Positions 1 through 9,061 are shown, counted from the stretch's first letter. The stretch is 64,000 bases of DNA from DASPFV01 sp035620975 (GCA_035620975.1 DASPFV010000028.1:30950-94949); one strand, 5' to 3'. Numbers and translations: made by a program. Notes: generated from the sequence alone by a model not told the origin.

Positions 1-538
1 CCACCAGCTCGGTCTCGCCGAGCGCGGAGTGCGAGAGCCCCAGCAGGTGACCGATCTCGTGCAGGGCGATGGACTCGACGTCGTAGCGCCCCGTTACGCC
101 GCTCTCGGCGGTAGACCAGGGGAACGACGTGTTGAAGAAGATGTCGGACTCGACGATCTCGCCGCTGACCGTATCGATGAGAAAGGTCGTGGCCGCGAGC
201 GTCCGGTTCTGGCCCGGCCGGTCCAGATACCCGATCACGCTCATGTCATCGTCGTCGAACGGAGGCGCCGGCGTGAAGCCGACGAACTCGGACGAGGTTT
301 GCGCCGTCTCGACCGCGTGCCAGGTGTTGAACGCGCGGTTGACGGCGCTCTGGAACTGGGCTGCCGTGACCCCGTCGACGCCGCGATTGGTCACGAAGTA
401 GCGGATCGGAAAGTCCCGCCACCGCAGGTTCACGGTCCGGGTGCCGACGCGCGTGCCGATCTTCAGATACGCCGCGAGCGGCTCGACACAAACCCACGCA
501 ATCAGGCCAGCCAGGCTGACTGCTACCAGTCGCCTCAC
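1..538 (-). CDS. matrixin-like (M10) zinc metalloprotease, N-terminal part
   Basis: The gene runs off the left edge; 179 N-terminal residues are visible. Residues 1-23 look like a signal peptide, so the product is probably exported. Residues 160-170 read HEIGHLLGLSH, the HExxHxxGxxH zinc site of metzincins, and the flanking fold (a Trp-rich start, then an xxVIGY strand) resembles matrix metalloprotease catalytic domains. The Met-turn lies beyond the edge. GTG is chosen as start because it overlaps the stop of the upstream secreted-protein gene (GTGA), implying translational coupling. The substrate is unknown; a secreted, protein-degrading role is inferred from the family. Confidence 0.8.
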   Translation of the reverse strand, partial: MRRLVAVSLAGLIAWVCVEPLAAYLKIGTRVGTRTVNLRWRDFPIRYFVTNRGVDGVTAAQFQSAVNRAFNTWHAVETAQTSSEFVGFTPAPPFDDDDMSVIGYLDRPGQNRTLAATTFLIDTVSGEIVESDIFFNTSFPWSTAESGVTGRYDVESIALHEIGHLLGLSHSALGETELV

Positions 539-1107
539 TGCCGGACCGCCTGCGCCTGCGCGACGAGCGTCCGGACCTGCGTCCCGAACTCCTCCAGCGC
601 GAGCGCCCGCCGCGCTGCACTCCCGCGCGTCACCCGTTCAGGCCCATCACTGGTCGAGAGGAGCACGGGCGAGACGACCATCCTCCGTCCGCTCACGGGA
701 TCCGGACGCACCCGGAAGACGCCCTGGTTGAGACCGAAAATCTGAAACGGTGCGCCGGCGCCGGCGTTCAGGAACAGCACGGCTTCGTCACCGGGACTGA
801 ACACGGGTGCGCCAATCATGATGCTGCGATAGCGCCCGAGCTCACCGCCTGGAACCTGGAAGGTGATCGTGCCGGCCGGCTGGCCGCCCTTGAGATACGA
901 CACGACGACAGCGGTGACGAGACTGTCGATCCGCCGGCGGCCTTGTGCCCACTCGGGCCGCACGTCGGCGATCTGCACGTGTGCGATGACGTCGGATCCG
1001 GCAACCACCTCGCGGAACTCTGCCGGAAGGATGACCGTGGCGCGCACGAGGCCGGTGAAGCCGGTCAGAACGAGAAGAATCGGGACGGACGCGAGTACTC
1101 GGCGCAT
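535..1107 (-). CDS. secreted hypothetical protein coupled to the matrixin gene
   Basis: A 190-residue product with a clear N-terminal signal peptide (hydrophobic residues about 4-22, then ATVILPAEF). The body is beta-rich, with motifs such as SDVIAHVQI, GTITFQVPGG and GDEAVLFL. I recognise no named family; similar short exported proteins next to matrixins are known in acidobacterial genomes, but that is recollection rather than a search. Its stop overlaps the GTG of the matrixin gene, so the two are probably co-translated. It could be a chaperone, inhibitor or co-secreted partner of the protease. The gene lies 9 nt beyond the lpxB stop, so it is in the same minus-strand run. Confidence 0.65.
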   Translation of the reverse strand: MRRVLASVPILLVLTGFTGLVRATVILPAEFREVVAGSDVIAHVQIADVRPEWAQGRRRIDSLVTAVVVSYLKGGQPAGTITFQVPGGELGRYRSIMIGAPVFSPGDEAVLFLNAGAGAPFQIFGLNQGVFRVRPDPVSGRRMVVSPVLLSTSDGPERVTRGSAARRALALEEFGTQVRTLVAQAQAVRQ

Positions 1108-1116
1108 TCGAGCAGT

Positions 1117-2256
1117 CTATCCCAAGCGCACCCCGGCGACTTCGAGGACCGCCTTCGCCGCGCGACGGCTCGCGCCAGGCTGCCCCAGCATCCCGCGGAC
1201 CGCACGCAGATCGGCGCGCATCGCTGCGGCCGCGTCCGGCCGTTCGAGCAGTTCGACGGCGTGGGCGGTCACGGCCGTCGGCGTGAACTCGTCCTGGATC
1301 AGCTCCGGCACGATGCGGCGTCCGGCGACGAGGTTCACCATCGCGAACGTATCCACGCGGACGAACGGTCTGCCCAGCCGGTACGTGACCGGCGACAGCC
1401 TGTACACGACGACCATCGGGCACTCGTGGAGCGCGGCCTGCACGGTGACCGTGCCCGACGCGAGCAGGGCCACATCGGCCGCCGAGAGCACGGCGTCGGC
1501 GCCGTCGTCGACCTGCACGATCGCGGGGGCGCCGGCCATCTCGAGCGGCGCGAACACTTCCCGGGGCAGGTGCGGCGCCCGGGCGAGCAGGAACTGCACC
1601 CCGGGAACCCGCGCCTGCACGAGGCCGGCCGCCGCCACGAGCCCCGGCAGGATCGCGTGCAGCTCGTTGCGGCGGCTCCCGGGCAGCAGCGCCACGACAG
1701 GCCGCGCCGGGTCCAGCCCGTGCGCCCGGAGGAACGCCGCCCGAGGCGCGGTGGGTGGCAACACGTCGAGCATGGGATGCCCGACCCACTCCACGGGAAC
1801 CCCCGCGCGGCGGTAGATCGCCTCCTCGAAGGGGAAGATGACGAGGACGCGATCCGCAATGCGCCGCATCGTCTTCATCCGGCCCGCGCGCCATGCCCAC
1901 AACTGCGGGCTGATGTAGTAGACGACGGGAATCCCCAGCCGCCGCACCGCGGAGGCCAGGCGGAAGTTGAAATCGGGGAAATCGATGGCGACGAAGACGT
2001 CGGGACGGCTGGCGGCGGCCTCGGCGGCCAGGCGGCGGAGCATGGCGTAGGTCCGTGGCAGCACGCGCGCGACTTCGAGGAGCCCGGTCACTGACAGGCC
2101 GCGGAAGTCGCCGCTGAGCGAGGCACCCGCCTCGCGCAGCCGATCGCCGCCGAACCCGGTCACCTCGACGTGCGGATCGATCGCGCGCAGCTCGCGCGTC
2201 AGGGCCCCGGCATACAGGTCCCCTGACGGCTCGCCGCACGAGATCATCACGCGCAC
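1117..2256 (-). CDS. lpxB: lipid-A-disaccharide synthase LpxB
   Basis: This glycosyltransferase joins UDP-2,3-diacylglucosamine and lipid X to form the lipid A disaccharide at the inner membrane. The 379-residue length matches the family. It opens with the hallmark ISCGEPSGDLYAGAL. Other family segments are IDFPDFNFRLA, YYISPQLWAW and LPGSRRNEL, with the donor-binding region LLASGTVTVQAAL followed by P-M-V-V-VYR. The start is one of three in-frame codons (GTG 2256, GTG 2250, ATG 2247); the first lies 10 nt after the upstream peptidase stop and is used here. A longer open frame reaching 2499 is only the antisense of the peptidase gene. lpxA and lpxC are not in the window; lpxD is at 5972 on the other strand. 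Confidence 0.95.
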   Translation of the reverse strand: MRVMISCGEPSGDLYAGALTRELRAIDPHVEVTGFGGDRLREAGASLSGDFRGLSVTGLLEVARVLPRTYAMLRRLAAEAAASRPDVFVAIDFPDFNFRLASAVRRLGIPVVYYISPQLWAWRAGRMKTMRRIADRVLVIFPFEEAIYRRAGVPVEWVGHPMLDVLPPTAPRAAFLRAHGLDPARPVVALLPGSRRNELHAILPGLVAAAGLVQARVPGVQFLLARAPHLPREVFAPLEMAGAPAIVQVDDGADAVLSAADVALLASGTVTVQAALHECPMVVVYRLSPVTYRLGRPFVRVDTFAMVNLVAGRRIVPELIQDEFTPTAVTAHAVELLERPDAAAAMRADLRAVRGMLGQPGASRRAAKAVLEVAGVRLG

Positions 2257-2266
2257 GGGCGGCGGC

Positions 2267-4522
2267 TCAGCTGGGCCTGGTGAAGAGCGCGGAATCGAGC
2301 GGGATGTTGTACTCGAACGTCCGGATCGTGCGCTCGATGACCGGAGCGCCGGGACGGCGGACGATCGCCTTGAACGCGACCTGCAGGCCCTCGATGGAGC
2401 GGTAATCGGAAAAGGTCTCCTCGGCCGTGGCGGCGCCCGATGGTGTCGAGACGGGATACTGCTGGCGCGCAATGAGGCCGGTCTCGGGATCGAACGCAAT
2501 CGTCATCGGCGCCATGCCCGACGACTGGACCTCCAGGGCCGGCAGCGGACGCCCGCCCGCATCGTACGAGGTGCGTCGAGCCTGCAGGCGGCCCTCGGCG
2601 AGCGCGATGAGCAGGGGGATGGTGTCGCGCTGGACGCTGGCCTTCATCTCGGCGGCCGCGGGGGCCGACGCCTGCCGGGCCCCGCGGGAGTCGACCACGA
2701 AGTAGTCTCCGGCGAGGAAGAGCTGAGCGACGCCCTCGAGCTCCACGCGATAGGCGCCCGGATATCGGATCCAGGTCGTCGTAATGGCTTCGGCGCGTCC
2801 GCGATCGCTCTGCATGGCCGTCGTGGAGCTCACGCGGATGGTACGGACCGCGCGCAGCTTCTCGAGCCCGCCCTTCGCCTGGACCGCCCGATCGATGAGC
2901 TCGCGGGCGGAGCCGCCGGCCTCCCGAGGCGCGGCGGGCCGTGCCTGGGGCGCCGGCTCGACGAGGCTGTGGGGAGCCGCCGGTTCGAGGCCGGTCGAGG
3001 CATCCGACGAATCGGATTCCGGCTCGCGGCGATTCGCCGGCACCGAGCCAGGGCGCCGGAGATCGGTGGCAATGAGGTCCAGATCGGTGAGCGGAATGCG
3101 TTCGAACTCATCGAAGCCGGCGCCGGTCAGCTGCTTGGAGAAGACCGACGCATCGCCGACCAGCACGATCGAGAGCCGATCGGGACGCAGGTAAGCCCGC
3201 GCGACGCGCTGGATGTCGTCGGGAGTGACGGAATTGACGCGCTCGCGGAAGGTCTCGAGCTCCTCGAGGTCGAGTCCGTAGAACACGGCGTTGAGCACCT
3301 GGAGCGCGATGGCGCTGGGTGTCTCGATCGTCAGCGGGAAACTGCCGGTGAGATAGGCCTGGGCGTCGGCCAGCTCACGCTCCTGCACGCGCTGCCGCTG
3401 CAGACGCCACATCTCGTCGACGATCAGCCGGAGCGCCTCGGCGGTGCTCTCCGAACGCGTGTCGGTCTCGGCCACGAGATCGCCGGACTCCTTGAGCGCG
3501 TGGACGTCGGCGGACGCGCCGTAGGTCAGGCCACGCTCGGACCGCAGCACGCGATGGAGGCGGTTGCCGCCTTCGCCGCCGAGAATCTTCAACGCAAGGT
3601 CGAGCGCGAGGTAATCGGGATGCTTCCGCGGCAGGGCGAGATTGCCGGCCCGGATCTCGGTCTGGACGGCGCCGGGCCGGTCGATCACGATCAGGCGCCG
3701 GGTCGCCGGCGGGGGGTCGATCGGCTTGATCACCTCCGTCTCGACCCGGCTCCAGTTTCCGAACGCCCGCGCTGCCCCTGCGAACGCCACGTCCGGCTGC
3801 ACGTCGCCGACGATGGCCAGAATGGCGTTGTTGGCGCCGAACCACCGCCGGTGGTGCGCCAGCAGGTCCTCGCGCGTGATGGACGCGATCGTCGCCGGCG
3901 TCCCGGAGTCGGGACGCCCGTAGGGATGCACCCCGTACACGAGCCGGTCGAACACGACGCCCGCGAGGTAGTCGGGATCCTCGTAGCTGACCTTGAGCCC
4001 GGAGAGGATCTGCTGCCTCTGCCGATCGATCTCGTCCGGCGCGAAGGCGGGGTTGCGGGCGAGATCGGCGACCATGTCGAGCGCGAGATCCAGGCTGTCC
4101 TTCATGACGACGGCGTTGATGAAGGTCAGATCGCTGCCCGCGCCGGTGCCAATCAGCCCGCCAATCGATTCGATCGCCGAGGCGATCTGCTCCGCGCTCC
4201 TGGTCGTCGTGCCCTGATCGAGGAGCGCCGCCGCCAGGCTCGCCACGCCCGGCTTGTCCATGGGATCCTGCGCGCCGCCGGCCCGGACGATGAGACGCAG
4301 GCTGACCGCCGGCTGCTCGTGGTGGGAGACGGCGATCACCTGCAGCCCGTTGGGCAGCGTTCTGATCTGGTACGGCGGGAACTTGACCTCGCGCGCCGGC
4401 AGCGGCCGGGGTGGTCGCTCCGTCGGCCAGTCTGCCACCTGCGCGGCCGCGATCGAGGTCCAAGCGAGCAGGCACGCGCCGAGTGCCGCAACCCGGACAG
4501 CCGGGCCGAGCCGCAGCCTCAT
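2267..4522 (-). CDS. M16-family peptidase, inactive-type subunit with C-terminal extension
   Basis: A 751-residue exported protein (signal peptide about 1-28, ending AAAQ). Residues about 45-480 form the two halves of an M16 (pitrilysin/insulinase) chamber. Where active members carry HxxEH it reads GVASLAAALLDQGT, so the zinc ligands are absent. The glycine- and arginine-rich second half typical of non-catalytic M16 subunits (GGEGGNRLHRVLRSERGLTYG) is present. After a Ser/Pro/Ala-rich linker at about 500-550, a roughly 200-residue extension (GGLEKLRAVRTIRVSST onward) resembles LolA/outer-membrane-lipoprotein-sorting-like beta domains. The ATG overlaps the upstream active subunit stop (ATGA), fitting a heterodimeric protease. 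Periplasmic location is inferred. Confidence 0.85.
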   Translation of the reverse strand: MRLRLGPAVRVAALGACLLAWTSIAAAQVADWPTERPPRPLPAREVKFPPYQIRTLPNGLQVIAVSHHEQPAVSLRLIVRAGGAQDPMDKPGVASLAAALLDQGTTTRSAEQIASAIESIGGLIGTGAGSDLTFINAVVMKDSLDLALDMVADLARNPAFAPDEIDRQRQQILSGLKVSYEDPDYLAGVVFDRLVYGVHPYGRPDSGTPATIASITREDLLAHHRRWFGANNAILAIVGDVQPDVAFAGAARAFGNWSRVETEVIKPIDPPPATRRLIVIDRPGAVQTEIRAGNLALPRKHPDYLALDLALKILGGEGGNRLHRVLRSERGLTYGASADVHALKESGDLVAETDTRSESTAEALRLIVDEMWRLQRQRVQERELADAQAYLTGSFPLTIETPSAIALQVLNAVFYGLDLEELETFRERVNSVTPDDIQRVARAYLRPDRLSIVLVGDASVFSKQLTGAGFDEFERIPLTDLDLIATDLRRPGSVPANRREPESDSSDASTGLEPAAPHSLVEPAPQARPAAPREAGGSARELIDRAVQAKGGLEKLRAVRTIRVSSTTAMQSDRGRAEAITTTWIRYPGAYRVELEGVAQLFLAGDYFVVDSRGARQASAPAAAEMKASVQRDTIPLLIALAEGRLQARRTSYDAGGRPLPALEVQSSGMAPMTIAFDPETGLIARQQYPVSTPSGAATAEETFSDYRSIEGLQVAFKAIVRRPGAPVIERTIRTFEYNIPLDSALFTRPS

Positions 4523-5898
4523 CGCGACGACCCCGAGCCGCGCGGCAGGATGGTGACCACCAGCCGGTTCTCGCTCGTGAAATAGGTGCGCGCCACCCGC
4601 TGGACATCCGCGGCGGTGGTCTTCATGAAAATGTCGAACTCCCCGTCCGCCGTGGTGATGTCGTCGTGAATGACGGCCGCATGGCCGAGCTGCGAGGCCT
4701 TGTCCTTGTTGGACTCCCGGCTCAGGATGTAGTCGCGCGCGAACTGGTTCTTCGCCTGCTGCAGCTCCGCTTCGCTGATCGGCTCCTTCTTCAGCCTCTC
4801 GAGCTCCGCGGTGAGCGCGGCCGTGCCCTCCTCGGGCGATCGGCCGGGCTGCATGATCGCCACCGCGAAGAACAGGTTCGGGTGCTCGATGATGTTGCCG
4901 CCTCCGAAGGCGGCCAGCGCGAGCTGCTTCTCGTAGACCAGCCGCCGGTAGATCCGCGAGCTCTGGCCGTCCGAGAGCACCTTCGACGCGATGTGCAGCG
5001 GGTACGAATCCGGGTGCCCGTCGTACGTGATGTGATGGGCGACCACCACCGCGGGGAGCGGCCAGCTCTCCTCGAGCTGGACGCGGCGCTCCTGCGTTTT
5101 CGCCGGCTCCTGCGGGATGTCGCGCGGCACGGGGCCGTCGGACTTCGGCACGCGGCCCAGATACCGGGTCACCAGCGAGAGCGCTTCCTTGGTGTCGAAG
5201 TCCCCGACCAGCACGAGGGTGGCGTTGTTCGGGACGTAGTACGTGCGGAAGAAGTCGCGGACGTCCTCGATCGACGCCGCTTCGAGATCCGCCATGCTGC
5301 CGATCGTCGGGTGCTTGTAGGGATGGACGGTGAACGCCTGGTCGTAGATGATCTCGTTCAGCCGGCCGTACGGCTGGTTTTCGATCCGCATCCGCCGCTC
5401 TTCCTTCACGACCTCCCGCTCGGTGGCGAACACCTTCTCGTCGATCCGCAGCGAGGCCATGCGATCGGCCTCGAGCCACAGCACGAGCGGCAGGTACTGG
5501 GCCGGAAAGGTCTGCCAGAAGACCGTCACGTCCTCGTTCGTGTAGGCGTTGCTCTGCCCGCCGACGCTCGAGATGTGGGACGGGTGCCCCTCTGGCTCCA
5601 CGTTCCGCGAGCCCTTGAACATCATGTGCTCGAAGAGGTGCGCGAAGCCCGTGCGGCCCTTCTTCTCGTTCTTCGACCCGACGTGGTACCAGACCTCGGC
5701 GTGCACGATCGGCGTCGAGTGGTCCTCCAGCAGCACCACCTTCAGCCCGTTCGGCAGGGTCGTCATCGTGTAGTCGAGCCGAGGCGGCCGGACGGCCGCG
5801 TCGGCCGCCGGATCGAGCACCAGCAGGCCGGCCAGCGCCAGCAGCACGCCGGCCGCACTCCGCGGCCAGCGCGACGATGCGAGGGATGCCACAGTCAT
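4519..5898 (-). CDS. M16-family zinc peptidase, catalytic subunit
   Basis: A 459-residue exported protein with signal peptide about 1-35. The inverted zinc motif HLFEH is at residues 87-91 in the context GRTGFAHLFEHMMFKGS, so this is the catalytic partner of the following M16 gene. Its C-terminal half carries the conserved RIYRRLVYEKQLA segment. M16 enzymes form clam-shell chambers that degrade peptides; bacterial pairs of one zinc-bearing and one zinc-less subunit act together. The ATGA overlap with the downstream gene supports a 1:1 complex. Its physiological substrate cannot be read from the sequence. Its start faces lpxD across a 73-nt divergent gap. Confidence 0.93.
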   Translation of the reverse strand: MTVASLASSRWPRSAAGVLLALAGLLVLDPAADAAVRPPRLDYTMTTLPNGLKVVLLEDHSTPIVHAEVWYHVGSKNEKKGRTGFAHLFEHMMFKGSRNVEPEGHPSHISSVGGQSNAYTNEDVTVFWQTFPAQYLPLVLWLEADRMASLRIDEKVFATEREVVKEERRMRIENQPYGRLNEIIYDQAFTVHPYKHPTIGSMADLEAASIEDVRDFFRTYYVPNNATLVLVGDFDTKEALSLVTRYLGRVPKSDGPVPRDIPQEPAKTQERRVQLEESWPLPAVVVAHHITYDGHPDSYPLHIASKVLSDGQSSRIYRRLVYEKQLALAAFGGGNIIEHPNLFFAVAIMQPGRSPEEGTAALTAELERLKKEPISEAELQQAKNQFARDYILSRESNKDKASQLGHAAVIHDDITTADGEFDIFMKTTAADVQRVARTYFTSENRLVVTILPRGSGSSR

Positions 5899-5971
5899 TA
5901 CAACCGATTATGGCACAGCAGGATGGCGAATTGCCGATTGCCGATTGCAGTATGAGATACTTCGCGCGCCG

Positions 5972-7006
5972 ATGAAACTGCGTGAACTCGCGGGCAGGCT
6001 CGAGTGCCGGCTCGAGGGCGATGCCGAGGTCGAGATCACGGGCGTGGCGGGCATCGAGGCGGCCGGGCCCGGCGACCTCACGTTCTTCGCCAACCCGAAG
6101 TACGCGCCCGCGTTGCGCGGAACCCGGGCCTCGGCGGTGATCCTCGGCGAGTCGGCGGAGGCGGCGCCGTGCGCGATGCTGCGCGCGCGCGACGCCTATC
6201 TGGCGTTCGCGGAGGCCGTCGCCCTCTTCGCCGATCCGTGGCGCCCCGCGCCCGGCGTCCACCCCAGTGCAGTGCTCGGCGACGAGGTCGAGATCGCGCC
6301 GGATGCGTCCATCGGACCGTTCGCGGCGATCGGCGACCGCGCCCGTATCGGCGCGGGCACGATCGTCTTTCCGCACGCCACCATCGGACGCGAGGCCGTG
6401 CTCGGACACGGCTGCCTCGTGCACGCGCGTGTCTCGATCCGCGAGCGCGTTCGCATCGGGGACCGCGTGGTCGTCCAGGACGGCGCCGTCATCGGCAGCG
6501 ACGGCTTCGGATTCGCCCGGCGTCCCGACGGCAGCCATCGGAAGATCCCGCAGATCGGCACGGTCGTCATCGAGGACGACGTGGAGATCGGCGCCAACGC
6601 CACGATCGACAGGCCCGCCGTCGGCGAAACACGCATCGGCGCGGGGTCCAAGATCGACAACCTCGTACAGATCGCTCACGGGGTCCGGCTCGGGCGCAAC
6701 GTGCTGCTGGCCGCGCAGGTGGGAATCGCGGGGAGCACCACCCTCGAGGACGCCGTGACACTGGCGGGCCAGGTCGGCGTCGCCGGTCACCTGACGATCG
6801 GCCGGGGCGTCGTCGCGACGGCACAGACGGGGATTCCGAACTCGGTCGAAGCGGGCGCATTCATTTCCGGGTATCCGGCCATCCCGAACCGCGAATGGCT
6901 GAAATCGGCCGCCGTATTCCGGAAGCTGCCCGAGATCCGCCGTGCCCTGGCCGAGATCGAACGGCGCCTGGAGGAGCTCGAAGGCCGCCAGGGCCGGGAA
7001 CCCTGA
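5972..7006 (+). CDS. lpxD: UDP-3-O-(3-hydroxyacyl)glucosamine N-acyltransferase LpxD
   Basis: LpxD adds the N-linked hydroxyacyl chain in the third step of lipid A synthesis. At 344 residues it matches the family. Residues 1-95 form the uridine-binding domain; from about 98 on, hexapeptide repeats (GDEVEIAPDASIGPFAAIG and others) form a left-handed beta helix. The catalytic histidine is in KIDNLVQIAHGV. The C-terminus is helical and charged, as in the trimer tail. The ATG at 5972 starts the conserved MKLRELAG segment; an upstream in-frame TTG at 5945 would add nine unlikely residues. A GATACT hexamer at 5956-5961 lies 10 nt before the ATG and may be a -10 box. Confidence 0.95.
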   Translation: MKLRELAGRLECRLEGDAEVEITGVAGIEAAGPGDLTFFANPKYAPALRGTRASAVILGESAEAAPCAMLRARDAYLAFAEAVALFADPWRPAPGVHPSAVLGDEVEIAPDASIGPFAAIGDRARIGAGTIVFPHATIGREAVLGHGCLVHARVSIRERVRIGDRVVVQDGAVIGSDGFGFARRPDGSHRKIPQIGTVVIEDDVEIGANATIDRPAVGETRIGAGSKIDNLVQIAHGVRLGRNVLLAAQVGIAGSTTLEDAVTLAGQVGVAGHLTIGRGVVATAQTGIPNSVEAGAFISGYPAIPNREWLKSAAVFRKLPEIRRALAEIERRLEELEGRQGREP

Positions 7007-7143
7007 GAACGGCGCCAGGCCGCGACCGTCGCCACCTGCGAATCTCAGCGGGCAGCGGCGAATCCGACGGCGAGCGCAGATGCGAGCGCGAGCCCAGAGT
7101 CCGGGCCACGCGCGCCGGCCGCGGCCCGATCCCTTGAATCCGG

Positions 7144-7833
7144 TTACGGGCTGGTCGTCGCCGTCCGCTCGAAAAAGCTGACCAGGTGCTCGAGCCGAAG
7201 GCGCTCCGCGACATCCTCCACCTGGCGCACCCGTACCGCCGGCTCGAGCTGCAGCGCCCGGCGCAGTTCCGAGAGCGGCGCGCTGGGCTGCGCGGACCAC
7301 CGCACGCCGGTGAGCCCCTGCCGCGCGCCGCGGAGGGACAGATAGTGGCCAACCAGCCGGAACGCGAAGTAGTAGGCGATGACGTTGGGACCGGGGACGA
7401 GCATCAGGGCGCCCGAGCCGATGAAACCGAGGCTGTCGATAATCAGCCAGAAGCGATGCTTGTCGAAGTCCTTGCCGAGCTGCGCGCGCAGCAGGCCCAG
7501 CGAGGCTTCCGCCTGGAGATCGTCAGGATAGTGGAGGCACGCCGCCGACTGGCGCCGGAGGTGCCAGAGCAGGCGCTGCTCGGCGATGCTCTCGGCCACC
7601 CAGCGCATGGTGCGCGTCCGGGCGCGCCCGAGCCAGCTCCTGTCCGCGTGCGCCGGAGCCGGACGCCGGCGCTCGCGCTCGGCCTCGGCGAGCATGTCCC
7701 GGAACCGCTGGCGCAGCCTCCGGAACACGCCGCGGGTGTCTGTCCCGTCGAGGCCGGCGTCCGGCGGCTCGTCCGGAACCTCACAGTAGGGCTCGTACCG
7801 GTTCGAGCCGACGGGCACCAGGTACACGTCCAT
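7144..7833 (-). CDS. two-helix membrane protein, possible Mit_KHE1-like family
   Basis: A 229-residue protein. Its start, MDVYLVPVGSNRYEPYCE, and a later pair of hydrophobic segments (FWLIIDSLGFIGSGALMLV and VIAYYFAFRLVGHYLSL, about residues 124-165) resemble bacterial members of the mitochondrial K+/H+ exchange-related family (PF10173). That family call is from memory and is tentative. Between them is a basic helical region rich in Arg. The start is set at ATG 7833; a longer frame reaches 7905 but lacks the conserved opening. It stands alone between lpxD (convergent) and the plus-strand gene at 7989. Function is unknown. Confidence 0.65.
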   Translation of the reverse strand: MDVYLVPVGSNRYEPYCEVPDEPPDAGLDGTDTRGVFRRLRQRFRDMLAEAERERRRPAPAHADRSWLGRARTRTMRWVAESIAEQRLLWHLRRQSAACLHYPDDLQAEASLGLLRAQLGKDFDKHRFWLIIDSLGFIGSGALMLVPGPNVIAYYFAFRLVGHYLSLRGARQGLTGVRWSAQPSAPLSELRRALQLEPAVRVRQVEDVAERLRLEHLVSFFERTATTSP

Positions 7834-7975
7834 GGACCGGTCTACGATAGCACCTGCAGCAGCGTTCCAGCCCGTGTGGCAGCGGCGATCGCGTCCGCGA
7901 GTCACGGTGATCGGCTGTTCCCCTGCTCCACTGCCCTGCCCCTTTTTCGCACGCAGATGCGGTTTCCACCTCCTG

Positions 7976-7981
7976 TAAGAT
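7976..7981 (+). promoter_or_regulatory. -10 hexamer TAAGAT, probable leaderless start
   Basis: TAAGAT lies seven bases before the ATG at 7989, so transcription would start at or next to the start codon. No clear -35 was seen. The spacing matches the boxes at 12351, 16123, 23536 and 57591. Confidence 0.5.
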
Positions 7982-7988
7982 GAACGCC

Positions 7989-8576
7989 ATGAAACGGGCG
8001 GCCCCGCTGGCGGCCACGCTCATCGCCGGCTTCCTGCAGACGCAGCCCGGTCAGCCCGTCACGCTCGAGCTGCGGGTCTTCCATGGCTACGAGGAAGTCA
8101 CGCGTCGCGTCCGGGCAACCGTGCACCGGGCCGGCGATCGAGGCGAGGCCGTGGCGCAGCGGGACCCGGCCGAGGGGAGCCTGGAGTTCGCGCTCCCCGA
8201 AGGCATCTACGACGCACAGGTCTTCGAGGAAATCGACGGCAAGGTGCTGAACATCAGGTGGGCCAACCGCCTCGTGGTGATGCGGTATCCCGACGAAGGG
8301 GGGCGTCATCTCGAGGTGGTCAACTTCGCCAACGGATACGGGGCACTGCAGGTACGGCCGGCATCCGGCACACCGATCGAGCTCACGCTATACCCTCCCG
8401 GCGGGCGCGAACGCCCGGCTGCTGCGGCCATCCAGGGCACCGACTACTCGCTCTTCGTGGTCCCGGCGGGCGTGTACGACCTGCTGGTGAAGGTGCGGGG
8501 CAAGAGCGTCTGGCACACCGGTGTCGAGGTCCCGCTGGATCGAACCCGGTTCTGGGTTCTCCCTGAACAGGGCTGA
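7989..8576 (+). CDS. small exported hypothetical protein
   Basis: A 195-residue protein with a signal peptide (MKRAAPLAATLIAGFLQTQ). The mature part reads as two or three repeats of a beta-sandwich-like motif: VTLELRVFHGYEEVTRRV, LEFALPEGIYDAQVFEEI and YSLFVVPAGVYDLLVKV. The recurring xxLPxGxYDxxV pattern suggests an immunoglobulin- or carboxypeptidase-regulatory-like fold. No family name can be given. An earlier in-frame ATG at 7980 overlaps the -10 box, so 7989 is preferred. It is followed 17 nt later by the MgtC-type gene; a functional link is not evident. Confidence 0.65.
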   Translation: MKRAAPLAATLIAGFLQTQPGQPVTLELRVFHGYEEVTRRVRATVHRAGDRGEAVAQRDPAEGSLEFALPEGIYDAQVFEEIDGKVLNIRWANRLVVMRYPDEGGRHLEVVNFANGYGALQVRPASGTPIELTLYPPGGRERPAAAAIQGTDYSLFVVPAGVYDLLVKVRGKSVWHTGVEVPLDRTRFWVLPEQG

Positions 8577-8593
8577 CCGCGAGTGCAGCCGGC

Positions 8594-9061
8594 ATGACGC
8601 CACCTCTCACCGACGCGGAGCTGATCAGGCGGCTGCTCCTGGCGGCCGTGCTCGGCGGCGTCCTGGGACTCGAGCGCGAGCTGCGGCAGAAGACGGCGGG
8701 GCTCCGCACCAACATCCTCATCGCGATTGGTTCCGCGCTCTTCACGCTCATGTCGTCCGAGCTGGCGGACGGAATCGGCGCCGATCCGGGCCGGGTTGCC
8801 GCGCAGATCGTCACCGGCATCGGATTTCTCGGCGCCGGCGCCATTCTGCGGACCGGCAGCGGGATTTACGGGCTGACGACGGCCGCCACGATCTGGGTCA
8901 ACGCGGCAGTGGGCGTGGCCGCCGGCGGCGGCGAGTACAACCTCGCGATCATCGCGACCGTGATCACGCTCGCCGTGCTGCTCGTGCTGCACCCGATCGA
9001 GGCGGCGCTCGATCGCCGGGAGGAGAAACGGAAGCAGGCCGGGCCGTCTACTGACGCCTGA
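8594..9061 (+). CDS. MgtC/SapB-family membrane protein
   Basis: A 155-residue inner-membrane protein with four hydrophobic helices (about residues 10-25, 40-58, 68-90, 100-135). It has the family signature of charged residues after helix 1 (GLERELRQKTAGLRTN) and the segment GIGFLGAGAILR followed by GLTTAATIWVNAAVG. MgtC proteins modulate membrane ATPase and cation homeostasis, and are used in Mg2+ limitation and virulence in enterics. Here the gene is isolated, so only general envelope or ion homeostasis can be inferred. Its 3' end overlaps the convergent gene at 9048 by 14 nt. Confidence 0.9.
   Translation: MTPPLTDAELIRRLLLAAVLGGVLGLERELRQKTAGLRTNILIAIGSALFTLMSSELADGIGADPGRVAAQIVTGIGFLGAGAILRTGSGIYGLTTAATIWVNAAVGVAAGGGEYNLAIIATVITLAVLLVLHPIEAALDRREEKRKQAGPSTDA

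Noticed and set aside
5927..5950. GATTGCC micro-repeat before lpxD
   Set aside because: Only about three short copies; it may be a remnant of a larger intergenic repeat but is too short to call.
2267..7300. One uninterrupted minus-strand frame of about 1,677 codons
   Set aside because: It joins the real inactive M16 subunit to antisense of the active M16 gene and lpxD. Only the part below 4522 has family sequence and a start.
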